In this document: positions 33,699 through 43,154 of the stretch, piece after piece
How the letters are laid out: each line of letters begins with the position of its first letter
Position numbering within the stretch: position 1 is the stretch's first letter
Source: CADDYT01 sp035294125
Lineage (GTDB): Bacteria > Chloroflexota > Ktedonobacteria > Ktedonobacterales > Ktedonobacteraceae
Length of the DNA stretch: 64,000 nt
Reading direction: 5' to 3'
NCBI GenBank assembly: GCA_035294125.1
Contig: DATGLM010000077.1
Span: 1 to 64,000 of the forward strand
Position numbers and translations under genes: made by a program
The notes under the pieces: model-generated
Databases searched by the model: none
Seen by the model: only the letters and a program-made list of their open reading frames with translations
What the model was told of the DNA's origin: nothing

Positions 33699-34259
33699 TT
33701 GTTACTGGAAGCGCATATTCGTAAGATGCTGGTGGATGGCACGCAGTGGGCGCGCTGGCAGGGCTATCACGTGCCGGTGAGCAACGACTACTTTGTCATC
33801 TGGACGCCGGCGGGGACAGAGATGCACTGGCTCCCGAATACCTGGACATCGGACAAGCATTCTCTGTTCTCCTTCTGGCCGGGAGAATGGTACACTATTC
33901 AGGTAAGCTACGGTCAGGATGGTCAGTTTCTTGGCAGCTATTGCGATATTGTTTTGCCCGCTTCCGACTACTCGAACACGGCGAAAGAGATGATCTATAC
34001 CGATCTCTACATCGACGTGGTTATTCGTGAGGATGGCAGCGTCTACACCAAGGATCACGAGGTCTTCGAGCGAGCGGCGCGGCATTTCCCCCTCGTGGAA
34101 GAGTCGCGGCAGAAATCGTTCGAGACGCTGGACTGGCTGGAGGAACAGGCAAAGCAATGGAGCGGCCCCTTCGAGCGTATCCCACGCAGCCTGCCACGCA
34201 TCGATTTTGAAGCGCTCGCGCCCGAGGAAGCAGCAACGCTCCTGCGCACCCTCTCTTAA
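33699..34259 (+). CDS. DUF402 domain protein
   Basis: A 186-residue protein matching the DUF402 family: DYFVIWTPAGTEMHW, FSFWPGEWYTIQVSY, SYCDIVLPA, YTDLYIDVVIREDGSVYTKD and HEVFERAA are its conserved segments. Members include nucleoside/diphosphate-type phosphatases and FomD, with acidic residues binding metal; the DLYIDV and DHEVFE acidic residues are present. It probably hydrolyses a small phosphorylated compound. The start is TTG 33699, about 9 bases after GGAAGG; no ATG fits. A small gene follows 35 bases downstream. Confidence 0.87.
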   Translation: MLLEAHIRKMLVDGTQWARWQGYHVPVSNDYFVIWTPAGTEMHWLPNTWTSDKHSLFSFWPGEWYTIQVSYGQDGQFLGSYCDIVLPASDYSNTAKEMIYTDLYIDVVIREDGSVYTKDHEVFERAARHFPLVEESRQKSFETLDWLEEQAKQWSGPFERIPRSLPRIDFEALAPEEAATLLRTLS

Positions 34260-34294
34260 GTAGCCGGAGGTGAAAGACGGAACCAACGAAACCA

Positions 34295-34570
34295 ATGAAA
34301 GCGATGGCATCCACCGGCGCGGGAAACATTTCTCCATTGCCCGAGACCCTGCGCAGCCAGCTCTCCCGGCACGGAGTCACACGCTTCGATGAAGTGGCTC
34401 TGCGCGAGGCGTTAGAGGCACGCTGCGAAACCTATACCCTCATCAAACTTGCTCCCTGGCCCGCCAGGCGCTGGAAATGCCGCTATCGCCTGCTCATGGG
34501 CGATGCCATCCACGACGCGCAAAGCGCCGCCGAAGCCTACGCCCTCGGCCTTCTCACCACCTTCAAGTAA
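34295..34570 (+). CDS. Hypothetical 91-residue protein
   Basis: A basic, soluble protein of 91 residues with no recognised domain. The C-terminal half (WKCRYRLLMGDAIHDAQSAA, EAYALGLL) looks like a real globular sequence. It lies 35 bases after the DUF402 gene and may be co-transcribed. GGAGGTGAAAG lies about 20 bases before the ATG, too far for ideal initiation, so the start or the gene itself is uncertain. Confidence 0.5.
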   Translation: MKAMASTGAGNISPLPETLRSQLSRHGVTRFDEVALREALEARCETYTLIKLAPWPARRWKCRYRLLMGDAIHDAQSAAEAYALGLLTTFK

Positions 34571-34670
34571 TCCTTTCAAGCACGACGGTTCGCAAATGTG
34601 CGAGAATGTATGAAGAACTTACTGAGGGTTCATTGTTCATGCACATATTCGCGAAAGGATCACAGGGCAT

Positions 34671-35555
34671 ATGCCAGCGATAGATAAAAGCATGCAGGGG
34701 AAAATCTGCATGGTTACCGGGGCGAACTCCGGTATTGGGAAAGAAACGGCGCTGGGACTGGCGCGCAAGGGGGCGACCGTGGTGATGGTGAGCCGCGATC
34801 CCGCCAGGGGCGAAGCCGCACAGAACGAGATCAAGGCGCAGAGTGGCAGCAACAATGTTGATCTCCTGCTGGCCGACCTTGCTTCGCAGCAATCCATCCG
34901 GCAGCTCGTTGAAAATTTCCAGAGCCGCTACTCGCAGCTTCACGTCCTCATCAATAACGCAGGCACCTTCACGCTCAACCGGCGCGAGACGGTCGATGGG
35001 CTCGAGGTGACCTTCGCCGTCAACTACCTTGCCCCGTTCCTGCTGACGAACTTGCTGCTGGACACGCTCAAAGCCAGCGCGCCCGCTCGCATCATCAACG
35101 TCAGTTCGGACGCTCACCAGCAGGGCTACATCAACCTGGATGACCTGCAATCGAAGCAAAGTTTCCCGCTCATGCGCGCCTACGGTCAATCCAAGCTTGC
35201 CCTCATCATGTTCACCTATGATCTGGCGCGCCGCTTGCAGGATACCGACGTCACCGCCAACGCCCTGCACCCAGGCTTCGTCGCCACCAACTTTGCTCAG
35301 AGCGCTGTACCCGCCTTGCTCCGCCCCCTTGTTCGGCTTGTTATGGCTATCCCGGGCATCAGCTCCGAAGAGGGCGCGAAAACCTCCATCTATCTCGCCT
35401 CCTCGCCGGATGTGGAGGGAGTCACCGGGCGCTACTTCGTCAAAAGCATCCCCGTCCGCTCCGCTCCCATCACTTACGACGAGGCGCTGCAACAAAAACT
35501 CTGGGAAGAAAGCGCGAAGCTGGTCAAATTGCCGGTAAAAGGTGTAAAAAGCTGA
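34671..35555 (+). CDS. Short-chain dehydrogenase/reductase (retinol dehydrogenase-like)
   Basis: A 294-residue NAD(P)-dependent oxidoreductase. TGANSGIG (residues 14-21) is the cofactor motif, NNAG follows, and Tyr171-x3-Lys175 (YGQSK) is the catalytic pair. SRDPARG after the second strand suggests preference for NADP. The overall pattern (LHVLINNAGTF, FAVNYLAPFLLTNLLL, NALHPGFVATN) is that of retinol dehydrogenase-like SDRs, which reduce aldehydes or ketones. It ends inside a palindrome shared with the convergent transporter gene. Confidence 0.93.
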   Translation: MPAIDKSMQGKICMVTGANSGIGKETALGLARKGATVVMVSRDPARGEAAQNEIKAQSGSNNVDLLLADLASQQSIRQLVENFQSRYSQLHVLINNAGTFTLNRRETVDGLEVTFAVNYLAPFLLTNLLLDTLKASAPARIINVSSDAHQQGYINLDDLQSKQSFPLMRAYGQSKLALIMFTYDLARRLQDTDVTANALHPGFVATNFAQSAVPALLRPLVRLVMAIPGISSEEGAKTSIYLASSPDVEGVTGRYFVKSIPVRSAPITYDEALQQKLWEESAKLVKLPVKGVKS

Positions 35556-35588
35556 ACAAGAATGCGCGCATTCTTGTTCAGCTTTTTA
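35545..35588. terminator. 44-bp perfect palindrome, bidirectional terminator
   Basis: The 44 bases are perfectly self-complementary (TAAAAAGCTGAACAAG... and mirror image), with A- and T-runs at the ends giving termination both ways. The stop codons of both convergent genes, TGA at 35553-35555 and its mirror TCA at 35578-35580, lie symmetrically inside. Confidence 0.95.
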
Positions 35589-36519
35589 AAGTTCCGCTGC
35601 CATTTCCGCTTTCGGTCTCAACGCCCAGCTTCTCGCCTGCGACCTGGGCGAAGTTGAGCACGGCGACGAGCGAGCAGCCGCCGATGACGTTTCCGATCAG
35701 TGTGGGCAGCATGAAGCCGAAGAGGTAGGTGAGCCAGGAAACGGTGCCGAGGTTGACAAGGTAGAGCACGTCGACCGAGCCTGCGATGATGTGCGCGAAG
35801 CCGCCGAGCGCGACGATGTAGGTGATGATAATGATAATGTTCATCTTCGCGCCGTCCGTGGCGGGAAGCAGCCAGACCATGAGCGCGATCAGCCAGCCCG
35901 CGAAGATGCCCCGCATCACCGTAAAGCCAAAATCGCCGCGCAGCGAGTGACCGGCGACTTCGCCGAAGGCCTGCTGGATCGGAGGCGGGAAAATGGTGGT
36001 GTGCGCCAGGATAAAGGCGAAGATGAACGCTCCCACAATGTTGGCGCAAAAAACCACGGCCCAGAGCCGGGCCACACGGGTGAAGGTGCGTCTATCGGGA
36101 TGTGCCAGCAAGGGCAAAATGACGGTAATCGTATTCTCGGTAAAAAGTTGCTGCCGCCCCAGCACGACGATCAGGAAGCCCAGGCTATAGCCAAAGTTAC
36201 TGAGCAGCGGTCTCCAGGCGGGAGCAGGGATGTACGTATAGAGCAGCCCCTGCGTAACGAGCGAGAAGCCCATAGAAAGGCCAGCCGCCAGGGCTGACAT
36301 GGCAAGGGCAAAAGGCGAACGCCGCAGTTCTCGCTCGCCCTCCTCGCGCACCGTCTCATGCACCACGACGGCAGAGGGCCGGGCGCGTTTCGTCACCTCG
36401 CGCCGCTCATTCTTACTCAATTCCGGTACAACATTGGACCTCTCGGTGAGTCGCGGCTCCTGTTCAGGCTCCACATAACTGGCCCTGCCTGATCTCCGGC
36501 TCAAACGCTTTATCACCAT
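35578..36519 (-). CDS. Formate/nitrite transporter family protein
   Basis: A 313-residue membrane protein. A polar N-terminus of about 75 residues precedes six hydrophobic helices. Matching features of the FocA/NirC/YfdC family are LGRQQLFTENT in helix 2-3, a central GAFIFAFILAHTT, and GWLIALMVWLLPATDGAKMNII. The family forms pentameric channels for small monovalent acids. The extended N-terminus and FTENT resemble the YfdC subgroup, whose substrate is uncertain. AAAAGGAGG precedes the ATG. Confidence 0.9.
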   Translation of the reverse strand: MVIKRLSRRSGRASYVEPEQEPRLTERSNVVPELSKNERREVTKRARPSAVVVHETVREEGERELRRSPFALAMSALAAGLSMGFSLVTQGLLYTYIPAPAWRPLLSNFGYSLGFLIVVLGRQQLFTENTITVILPLLAHPDRRTFTRVARLWAVVFCANIVGAFIFAFILAHTTIFPPPIQQAFGEVAGHSLRGDFGFTVMRGIFAGWLIALMVWLLPATDGAKMNIIIIITYIVALGGFAHIIAGSVDVLYLVNLGTVSWLTYLFGFMLPTLIGNVIGGCSLVAVLNFAQVAGEKLGVETESGNGSGTLKS

Positions 36520-36806
36520 TCAGGAATGCCTCCTTTTCTGCCCGTGGGCACGATGCATGGCTCAGATGAGCTTGCTTCTCTCAACACGAACCAGAGGGCA
36601 AAAGAGATACATGCTACATTTGTTTCGACCTGACCAATGCTGGGAACGGTTGTACGCAGGTGACTTTGCAGAGAGTAGCAGGTTACTTCTGTGAAGATAT
36701 CGATCAAGCGATTATAGCGCAGCTTTGCCAGGAGTGCCTGCTCGTCTCCCAGAGCATACATTGCTATTAGTCCGGGCGTTGAGTCGGGAATCTTCGTTTC
36801 GGCCAT
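36513..36806 (-). CDS. Possible small protein between permease and transporter genes
   Basis: A 97-residue frame on the same strand as its neighbours. It starts 13 bases after the permease stop and overlaps the transporter start by 7 bases. A GAGG lies about 12 bases upstream of its ATG. No domain is recognised, and the last residues are encoded over the transporter's own ribosome-binding site. It may be a real coupling gene or a chance frame; the rest of 36520-36819 shows nothing else. Confidence 0.3.
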   Translation of the reverse strand: MAETKIPDSTPGLIAMYALGDEQALLAKLRYNRLIDIFTEVTCYSLQSHLRTTVPSIGQVETNVACISFALWFVLREASSSEPCIVPTGRKGGIPEW

Positions 36807-36819
36807 CAGCTTATCTGCC

Positions 36820-39800
36820 TCAGTCCTGATTCAGTCGCAACGTCTGACCGATAGAGGGGCGGGAGGCGAGGTAGATCATGAGGGCGAGGATGAGGAGGCA
36901 GAGGGCGAGGAAGATGGCAAGCGAGAGGATAAGGCTGCCGGGGACGACGATGGCGGGCGCGGGAACCCTCTGGGCAAGGAAGAACGAGAGGCTGTTGCTT
37001 CCACCAATGCCCGCGTCGGTGAAGATGAGGTGGGGAACGGCCAGTTGTGAGAGGCCGTAGCCGAGGAGCAGGCCGAGGGTCAGGGCCGCGAGGTAGATGA
37101 TGCCCTGCTCGATGCTGAGGATGGCGGCGATGCGGGGTTGGTCGAAGCCCAGCGCCCGTAGCAGGGCGAAGGTGGTGAGACGGCTGCGCACGCTGAGCCA
37201 GGAGGCGATCAGGTTGCCCACCAGCACGAGCAGGAAAGGGACCAGCGCGCCGATAGCCAGCAGGTTGACCAGGATATGCTGCGCCGAGTTTTGCTGGAGA
37301 TTATCGATGGTCGCTCGCCGGTCGAAGAGCGGGTTGAGACCGGGCAGGCGCTTGTTTCCGTTATGAAGCTCCTGGCGGATCCGTGCCAGCGCGACGGCAT
37401 TATTGCTTGTCTTGAGCCAGAGATAATTGACCGGCAGGTAGAGTTCGGACGTGGGGGTAAAGTAGGGATTGCCAGCGACATCCTGGTAGAGCGAGGAGTA
37501 ACTCTCGAAATCGACAAGCAGACCGCCAGCCGGGATGTTGTTCAGTGTATCGCTGATGCCGGGGCTGTCCGTGATGCCGGGGATGGACTGCACGTGGGCG
37601 ACATCCAGCAGCGGAACCGGCGCGCCGGAGTCATACAGCGTGAACTGCTGGCCGGGGGTAAGGTGCAGCTTTTGAGCAAGGGTGGCATCGACAATGGCGG
37701 GCAGGATGCCGTGGAAGTTCGCGTCGTCACGGTGAGCGCGCAGCGCGCTCATCAGCGCGGTCAGGGATTGAGCGGAGCTTTGCGCGGGCCAGACGGCGGT
37801 GTTTGCATAGGTATCGGCGTCCACGGCAAATAAGTCCACGTTCAAATTGTCTTCGGGCGTTGCCAGTATCCCGCTGTAGCCGGGCGTGACAGAAAGCACG
37901 CCGGGCAGGGTTTGATAGCTTGCGCTCACCTTTTCCAGGTCTCGGACGGCGTAGTCGGGAGCAGGTTCGTTTTGCCGGGGCGGTACGTTGATAGTAGTAG
38001 TGAGGAGACCGCTGAAATCGGCTCCGGTCTGGAAGGCGGCGACATCGTAGGCGCGCTGTGTTTCCGAAGCGGCCAGCACCTGAGTGAGGACGAGCGAGGC
38101 CATTGCCAGGGCGAGCAGCAAGGTCAGGCGCAGCGCGTGGCGGGAAGAGCGCGAGAGCTGCGCCAGGGCAAGCATGGAGAGCGGACCTTTGCCACGCGCT
38201 GCCAGCCGCGCTCCGGCTCGCAGTAGCAGGGGAAAGAGGCGCAGGAAGAGCAAGAGAAAGGCGATGAGCAGGAAAAGGGGCGCGATCAGCGAGATGGGAC
38301 CGGAGATAAGCACCTGCACCTGTGGATCGAGCAACGGCACGCTGGTAATGTAGAGGGCGGTCAGCGCGGCGCTCAGGGCAATGACCGCCGCGAAGATATC
38401 GAGGTAGAGGCGCTGCCAGAGTGGCTTGCGCGCCTCACGCGCCTGCTCGCGCCGCAGGGTCACGATATCGGGGTTGGTCGCGGTGTAGATAGAGAGAATC
38501 ATGACCAGGATGGCAGCCGCGACGATCGCCAGCATGTACCAGCGCACGTTAAAGAGCAGGTTAGATGCCTGTGTCCAGATGATGTTGAACGCGTTCTGCT
38601 CTCCGGTCGTGAGCAGCAAGCGCGCCGTGATGGAGACGGAGATAAGGGTCAGCAGCAAGCCGCTCACGAGCGCGCAGAGGCCCAGCAGAACGCTCTGGAG
38701 AACCAGTGCGCCTACCACCTGATCGTCGCTGCCGCCGCGAGAGCGCAGCAGCGCTATCTCTTCCCTTTGCCGCTCCACAAGCATCGCCATCATCAGGCCG
38801 ACAAAAAAGATGAGCAGGGCGGCTACCTGAAATGTCAGGATCGTCATGGGAAGCTGCATGGTCTGCGTGTACTGGCTGTACTGAGCAATCAAGTCGGTAG
38901 AACCCTGAATGCTCACCCCCTGCATCTGTGGAGGGCGATTGATCACGCCGGGCGCTTCGACCTGCAAGTTCTGAAGGCCGCTCAGGATATCTGAAGCCTG
39001 GAACGCCAGCGTGCGCGTTACATCGAGGGGATAGTACCAGGTGAGCGACACCGGATCGGAGAATTGCAGGTGGGGGTAGCGGGCTGCCACCTGTGCCAGG
39101 TTGGCGAGCAACTGGCTGCTGGAAGCCAGCCCTTCGTAAACGCCCTTGCTCAGCACCGCATTGCTTGCCAGCCTGTCACCATGCCAGAAGCTGTCGTTGG
39201 CATTGGGCTGGAAGATGCCGACAACACGCAGTGTCAGGGAGGCGCTGTTGAGAACCTGCGCACTACTGGCGCTGATAAGCGGCGACTGCACTGTGAGGGT
39301 AGAGCCGGGCGTGACATGCAAAGCGCTGGCAACAGCGGGCGTGAGAGCTACCTCAATCGTGTTGCCAGTGCTGGCGGGAAGGCGTCCCCGCAGCAGTTTC
39401 AGGTGCGAGTTTGCCCGGTTGAGGGCGTAACCACTCAACTTGATCTCGTTGCCGGTTTCAGTAGTCGAGCCGGACTGCTGCCCCTGCTTCATAATAGAGA
39501 GGAGAGGGGTTTGCACGATACGTTGTTCCTGCCCGGCCACGAGATTGCCCAGGTTGTTTTGCACGACCAGGGTGAGCTGCTGTTCGCTGCGCTGGATAGT
39601 GCTGGTCGAAACCTGGGCGGCGTAGCCCTGAAACTCCAGATTGGACTGGTTGAGGAAGCTGTTCAGGAGATTGTGCAGGCCGATGGTCATGATAATCTGT
39701 GTGTAGAGCAGCATGGTACAGACAATGACAACAGCGGCCACGACGCCCACATACGTCAGGAAGAGCATACGCCAGTTCTGACGCAACTGCCAGAACGCGA

Positions 39801-39882
39801 GCGTGACGGTCGAGGGGAGCAGCAGGTTGTTGCGCGAGCCGCGCAGGTCACGGCTCACACGCTCAGTCCCATACGTTGCCAT
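36820..39882 (-). CDS. Large FtsX-type ABC transporter permease, copy 1
   Basis: A 1020-residue membrane protein. One N-terminal helix (about 38-62) is followed by a large extracytoplasmic region (to about 335), a first block of three or four helices (about 345-470), a middle pair near 500-560, another extracytoplasmic region and a C-terminal three-helix FtsX block (about 880-1005, VLVGNLIASWLSVRSRLTTFALLRALGFD). This is the MacB/FtsX-like permease layout with two permease modules. No ATPase gene is adjacent. Such permeases act in export, lipoprotein release or mechanical signalling. AAAAGGGG precedes the ATG. The next gene is a paralogue 54 bases upstream. Confidence 0.87.
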   Translation of the reverse strand: MATYGTERVSRDLRGSRNNLLLPSTVTLAFWQLRQNWRMLFLTYVGVVAAVVIVCTMLLYTQIIMTIGLHNLLNSFLNQSNLEFQGYAAQVSTSTIQRSEQQLTLVVQNNLGNLVAGQEQRIVQTPLLSIMKQGQQSGSTTETGNEIKLSGYALNRANSHLKLLRGRLPASTGNTIEVALTPAVASALHVTPGSTLTVQSPLISASSAQVLNSASLTLRVVGIFQPNANDSFWHGDRLASNAVLSKGVYEGLASSSQLLANLAQVAARYPHLQFSDPVSLTWYYPLDVTRTLAFQASDILSGLQNLQVEAPGVINRPPQMQGVSIQGSTDLIAQYSQYTQTMQLPMTILTFQVAALLIFFVGLMMAMLVERQREEIALLRSRGGSDDQVVGALVLQSVLLGLCALVSGLLLTLISVSITARLLLTTGEQNAFNIIWTQASNLLFNVRWYMLAIVAAAILVMILSIYTATNPDIVTLRREQAREARKPLWQRLYLDIFAAVIALSAALTALYITSVPLLDPQVQVLISGPISLIAPLFLLIAFLLLFLRLFPLLLRAGARLAARGKGPLSMLALAQLSRSSRHALRLTLLLALAMASLVLTQVLAASETQRAYDVAAFQTGADFSGLLTTTINVPPRQNEPAPDYAVRDLEKVSASYQTLPGVLSVTPGYSGILATPEDNLNVDLFAVDADTYANTAVWPAQSSAQSLTALMSALRAHRDDANFHGILPAIVDATLAQKLHLTPGQQFTLYDSGAPVPLLDVAHVQSIPGITDSPGISDTLNNIPAGGLLVDFESYSSLYQDVAGNPYFTPTSELYLPVNYLWLKTSNNAVALARIRQELHNGNKRLPGLNPLFDRRATIDNLQQNSAQHILVNLLAIGALVPFLLVLVGNLIASWLSVRSRLTTFALLRALGFDQPRIAAILSIEQGIIYLAALTLGLLLGYGLSQLAVPHLIFTDAGIGGSNSLSFFLAQRVPAPAIVVPGSLILSLAIFLALCLLILALMIYLASRPSIGQTLRLNQD

Positions 39883-39936
39883 TATCGATAACCCCTTTTC
39901 ATCTAAATAAAGAAAAAGTCCGGCAGAGTTGCTGTT

Positions 39937-42900
39937 CTAGTCTTCATTGAGCCGCAGCACAAGACCCGGCATGGTTGAGAGCACCAGGCGGATCATCAGG
40001 CCGAGCGCGAAGGCGCAAATGACGATGAGGATGCCTAGCGCGGCGAGGAGAGAGACAGGCACAATCATCTGAATGGGCGGCATGTCCTGCAAGGCGAAGA
40101 AGGTGCCCCCCGTGGTCGTACTGCCAAAGCCCCCGGCGCTGGCTGTGGTGTAGACAAGCACGGGGATAGCCAACCACGCCAGGCAGAATCCGAGCGCGAT
40201 TCCCAGCAACAGGGCCGCTATGTAGGTAATGCCCTGCTCCCAGCCCAATATCTGCGCTATCTGACGCGGAGCGCTGCCCAGAGCGCGGAGGACGCCGAAG
40301 GAGACCATGCGCGTGCTGGCACTAACCCAGGAAGCCACGATATTGCCAACCAGCGCCAGCAGTAAGGGAACAATCGCCCCCGGCAGCAGCACCCCCAGCA
40401 AGGTGAGTTCAAGCGGGTCGTACTGGAGCTGGTCAAGGATGGCGCGGCGATCAAAGAGCGGGTCGAGTTGCAGCGCGCCCTGTGAAAGCGCCTGGCGCAC
40501 GCTGGCAAGCGAGGTGGGGTCGCTGCGCGTATGCAGCCAGACGTTGATGATGGCGGGTGGGAAGAGGTTGAAATCCTGCCTGTAGACCCCGGCAAGGCTC
40601 TGATAATCAACGAGGATATTGCCGCTCGTGCCGGTGTTGGCGCTTCCCGGAATATAGGCCACCTCCGCGATGGCAACGTAGGGCAGCAGGCCGTTGGCAT
40701 CGTCGAGCACAAAGTGTGCGCCCGGCGAGAGGTGCAGCACGTCCCAGGTGGAAGCATCGACAATGGCAGGAATGGCATTGTTTTTCTGCGCTGTCGGGCG
40801 CAGTGTCTGCAATCGTTTCATAAGGGCGGGCAGTTCAGCGGCTTGCGGCCCTATCCACGTGGCGCTCTGCGCATAGCTATCGGCATCCACCGCCATCACG
40901 CCGATATTGATGCTGACGCCGTTGCTCACGAATGCTTCGCTCAGCGTGCTGCCCAGCGAGGCGGAGATGACGCCGGGGATGTGGAGATACGGCGCGGTCA
41001 CATCCGCCAGCGCTTTGCGCCCCGTGACATCGTAATTGACGATGGTGCCGCTGAAGTCCGCGCCCACCTGGAAAGCGGCGACATCGGGCGGGCGCTGCTG
41101 CTGCGAGGCGACAAAGATCAGGGCAAAGACGGTGAAGGTTGTGGCAAGCGCGAGCAGCAGCAGAACATTAATGGCACGCAGGGGAGAACGCGCCACCTGC
41201 GTCATTGCCAGCATAGGCGCGGCCCCGCGATTGCGTGTGGCAAGCCCTTCTCCGGCGCGCAGCAGGCGCGGGAAGAGGCGCAGGAAGAGGAACGTTGCCG
41301 CCAGCACCATGCAGGCCAGGGCAACCAGCGTGAGCGGCGAGAGCAGAAGCGTGCGCAGTTGCGGGTCGATCAGCCCGGTGTTCAGCAGGTAGACGGAAAT
41401 GGCATAGAGCAGGCAGGCGATGACGAGCGTGACGACATCCCAGTGCAGGCGCTGCCAGAAACCCCGGCGACTACTGCGCGCCTGCTCGCGGCGCACGCCC
41501 AGGATATTCAGCCGCGCCGACTGATAGACGCCCAGGCAGAGCGCGCCCACCGTCACCAGCGCGACGGCGAGATCATACCAGAAGATGGCGGCGATGGAGG
41601 CAGGCAGGCTTCCGGGGACGAGATTCTGCACATCCTGGCTGGCGCGTGGCAGCAGACCGTGAATGAGGCCGCTGACCAGCAATGGCACCAGCAGGGGCGC
41701 GATGAGAAAGCCGAGCAGGCCCAGCCCCACGCCCTGCGTCGCGAAGATGGCGAAGACCTGGCCCAGACTGCCACCCCTGCTGCGGATAAGCGCGATCATC
41801 TCCGCCTGTCGCTGCACCAGCAGGCCAGCCATCAAATGCACAAAGTAGAGAATCAGGCCGAGCACGAAGAGGGAGACGATGACCACCGGAATGCGCGCCG
41901 CAACAAGCCGATTCTGATACTGGCTGACCGGAGTCGTCGGGTCGAGCAGCTGCAAATTTTGCACGCTGGAAGGTATTTGTTGGTCGACGCTATCGCTCAC
42001 ATCTCGCTCTACGATGCTCAGGCTATTCAAGAGTTGACCGGTATGCCCGGCGCTGAGGTGCAGCGGATTGAGATGATAATACCAGGTGATGGAGAGCGTG
42101 GAGTTCCAGCTCATAGCATGCGCGCCGGCCTGATCCTGCAAGCTATCGTATATATCGAGAAATCCCTGGTTGGAGACGATGGCGGGGGCGATGATGGTGT
42201 CTTGCGGATAGCCAACGGCATAGCCCATTTTAAATGAGAGACCATGCCAGAAAACATCGTTCTCGTTGGGGACGGTGAAGATGCCAACCAGACGAAAGCT
42301 CACCGTCTGCGGCAGTGGCGGCAAATTGGGATTGGGTATGCCGTTCAGGGTAAAATTGAGCGGCGCGGTCAGTACGTCTCCCACCTTTGCGCCGAGACGA
42401 TGTGCCAGATCGGGAGGCAGCATGATCTCTATCTCGTTCTTATTGTCTCTGGGAAAGCGGCCCTGCACGATCTTGATATGTGACAGCACGCGGCTCCTAT
42501 CGAAGCTGCTGAGCGCAAGCTCGTAATTGTAGTATTGCGGCTGTGGAAAACTGTGTCCCTGAATGCTCTGCAATGGGAAACTGGTCTGCACCAGCAACTG
42601 CGGGGGCAAATCAACGGCGTTTTGCAGGTGGTTCTGGAAATCATGGTTGAGCCTGTCTTCTTCCTGCGAAATATCGTTCGACGTGGTGCCATATCCACTC
42701 TGTCCAGTGATCGAAATGTACGAGAAGGAGGGATTGGCATAGAAAAGCTCGCGCAATCCCGCGCTCATCGCCGCCTCTGCGTAAAGCGGAATGGCGCTGA
42801 TCAGCACAATCACCGTTATCATGCTCACGCCGATCAGCAGGAGCAGCCCCCAGCTCTGCCGCAGCCGCCAGAACGCCAGCCTGACGACTGGAAATAACGC

Positions 42901-42945
42901 TCCGAAGCCACCACGGCCCGTGCGCCCCTCTTTTCCGCGCCTCAT
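39937..42945 (-). CDS. Large FtsX-type ABC transporter permease, copy 2
   Basis: A 1002-residue paralogue of the next gene with the same layout: N-terminal helix (about 28-52, LLLIGVSMITVIVLISAIPLY), extracytoplasmic region, first helix block (about 350-465, containing RQAEMIALIRSRGGS), second region, and C-terminal FtsX block (about 865-990, VGNIVASWVSASTRMVSFG). RSRGGS after the first block is a coupling-helix-like motif also present in copy 1, where an ATPase would dock. ATG 42945 is chosen (AGAAGGA upstream); a TTG two codons earlier is possible. The two likely form a heterodimeric transporter. Confidence 0.87.
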   Translation of the reverse strand: MRRGKEGRTGRGGFGALFPVVRLAFWRLRQSWGLLLLIGVSMITVIVLISAIPLYAEAAMSAGLRELFYANPSFSYISITGQSGYGTTSNDISQEEDRLNHDFQNHLQNAVDLPPQLLVQTSFPLQSIQGHSFPQPQYYNYELALSSFDRSRVLSHIKIVQGRFPRDNKNEIEIMLPPDLAHRLGAKVGDVLTAPLNFTLNGIPNPNLPPLPQTVSFRLVGIFTVPNENDVFWHGLSFKMGYAVGYPQDTIIAPAIVSNQGFLDIYDSLQDQAGAHAMSWNSTLSITWYYHLNPLHLSAGHTGQLLNSLSIVERDVSDSVDQQIPSSVQNLQLLDPTTPVSQYQNRLVAARIPVVIVSLFVLGLILYFVHLMAGLLVQRQAEMIALIRSRGGSLGQVFAIFATQGVGLGLLGFLIAPLLVPLLVSGLIHGLLPRASQDVQNLVPGSLPASIAAIFWYDLAVALVTVGALCLGVYQSARLNILGVRREQARSSRRGFWQRLHWDVVTLVIACLLYAISVYLLNTGLIDPQLRTLLLSPLTLVALACMVLAATFLFLRLFPRLLRAGEGLATRNRGAAPMLAMTQVARSPLRAINVLLLLALATTFTVFALIFVASQQQRPPDVAAFQVGADFSGTIVNYDVTGRKALADVTAPYLHIPGVISASLGSTLSEAFVSNGVSINIGVMAVDADSYAQSATWIGPQAAELPALMKRLQTLRPTAQKNNAIPAIVDASTWDVLHLSPGAHFVLDDANGLLPYVAIAEVAYIPGSANTGTSGNILVDYQSLAGVYRQDFNLFPPAIINVWLHTRSDPTSLASVRQALSQGALQLDPLFDRRAILDQLQYDPLELTLLGVLLPGAIVPLLLALVGNIVASWVSASTRMVSFGVLRALGSAPRQIAQILGWEQGITYIAALLLGIALGFCLAWLAIPVLVYTTASAGGFGSTTTGGTFFALQDMPPIQMIVPVSLLAALGILIVICAFALGLMIRLVLSTMPGLVLRLNED

Positions 42946-43087
42946 GCGCAATATCCTTCTCTATCACAAAATAATCTGTGAGATAGGAAATAGCAAGCAC
43001 TGACTGAGACCGATACCGTAACCGTTTCCGATCTCTTCTATTCTAAGTGTATGTGCCAACTGAAGCTTTGTCAAGGAAAAAAGAGGA

Positions 43088-43150
43088 TTTACGAACAAAA
43101 GCCCTGCCACTCAGCGACAGTTGCTGAGTGGCAGGGCTTTTGTTCGTAAA
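43088..43150. terminator. 28-bp perfect hairpin downstream of gcvPB
   Basis: Positions 43088-43115 pair perfectly with 43123-43150 across the loop GACAGTT. The core is GCCCTGCCACTCAGC and its complement, with CTTTTG/CAAAAG flanks. It lies 5 bases beyond the gcvPB stop and ends glycine cleavage operon transcription. The rest of 42946-43154 is non-coding. Confidence 0.88.
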
Positions 43151-43154
43151 ATGC

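Noticed and set aside
40531..42237. 568-residue open frame on the plus strand
   Set aside because: Antisense to the FtsX-type permease; its Arg/Gln/His-rich sequence is the usual reflection of a GC-rich membrane protein gene.
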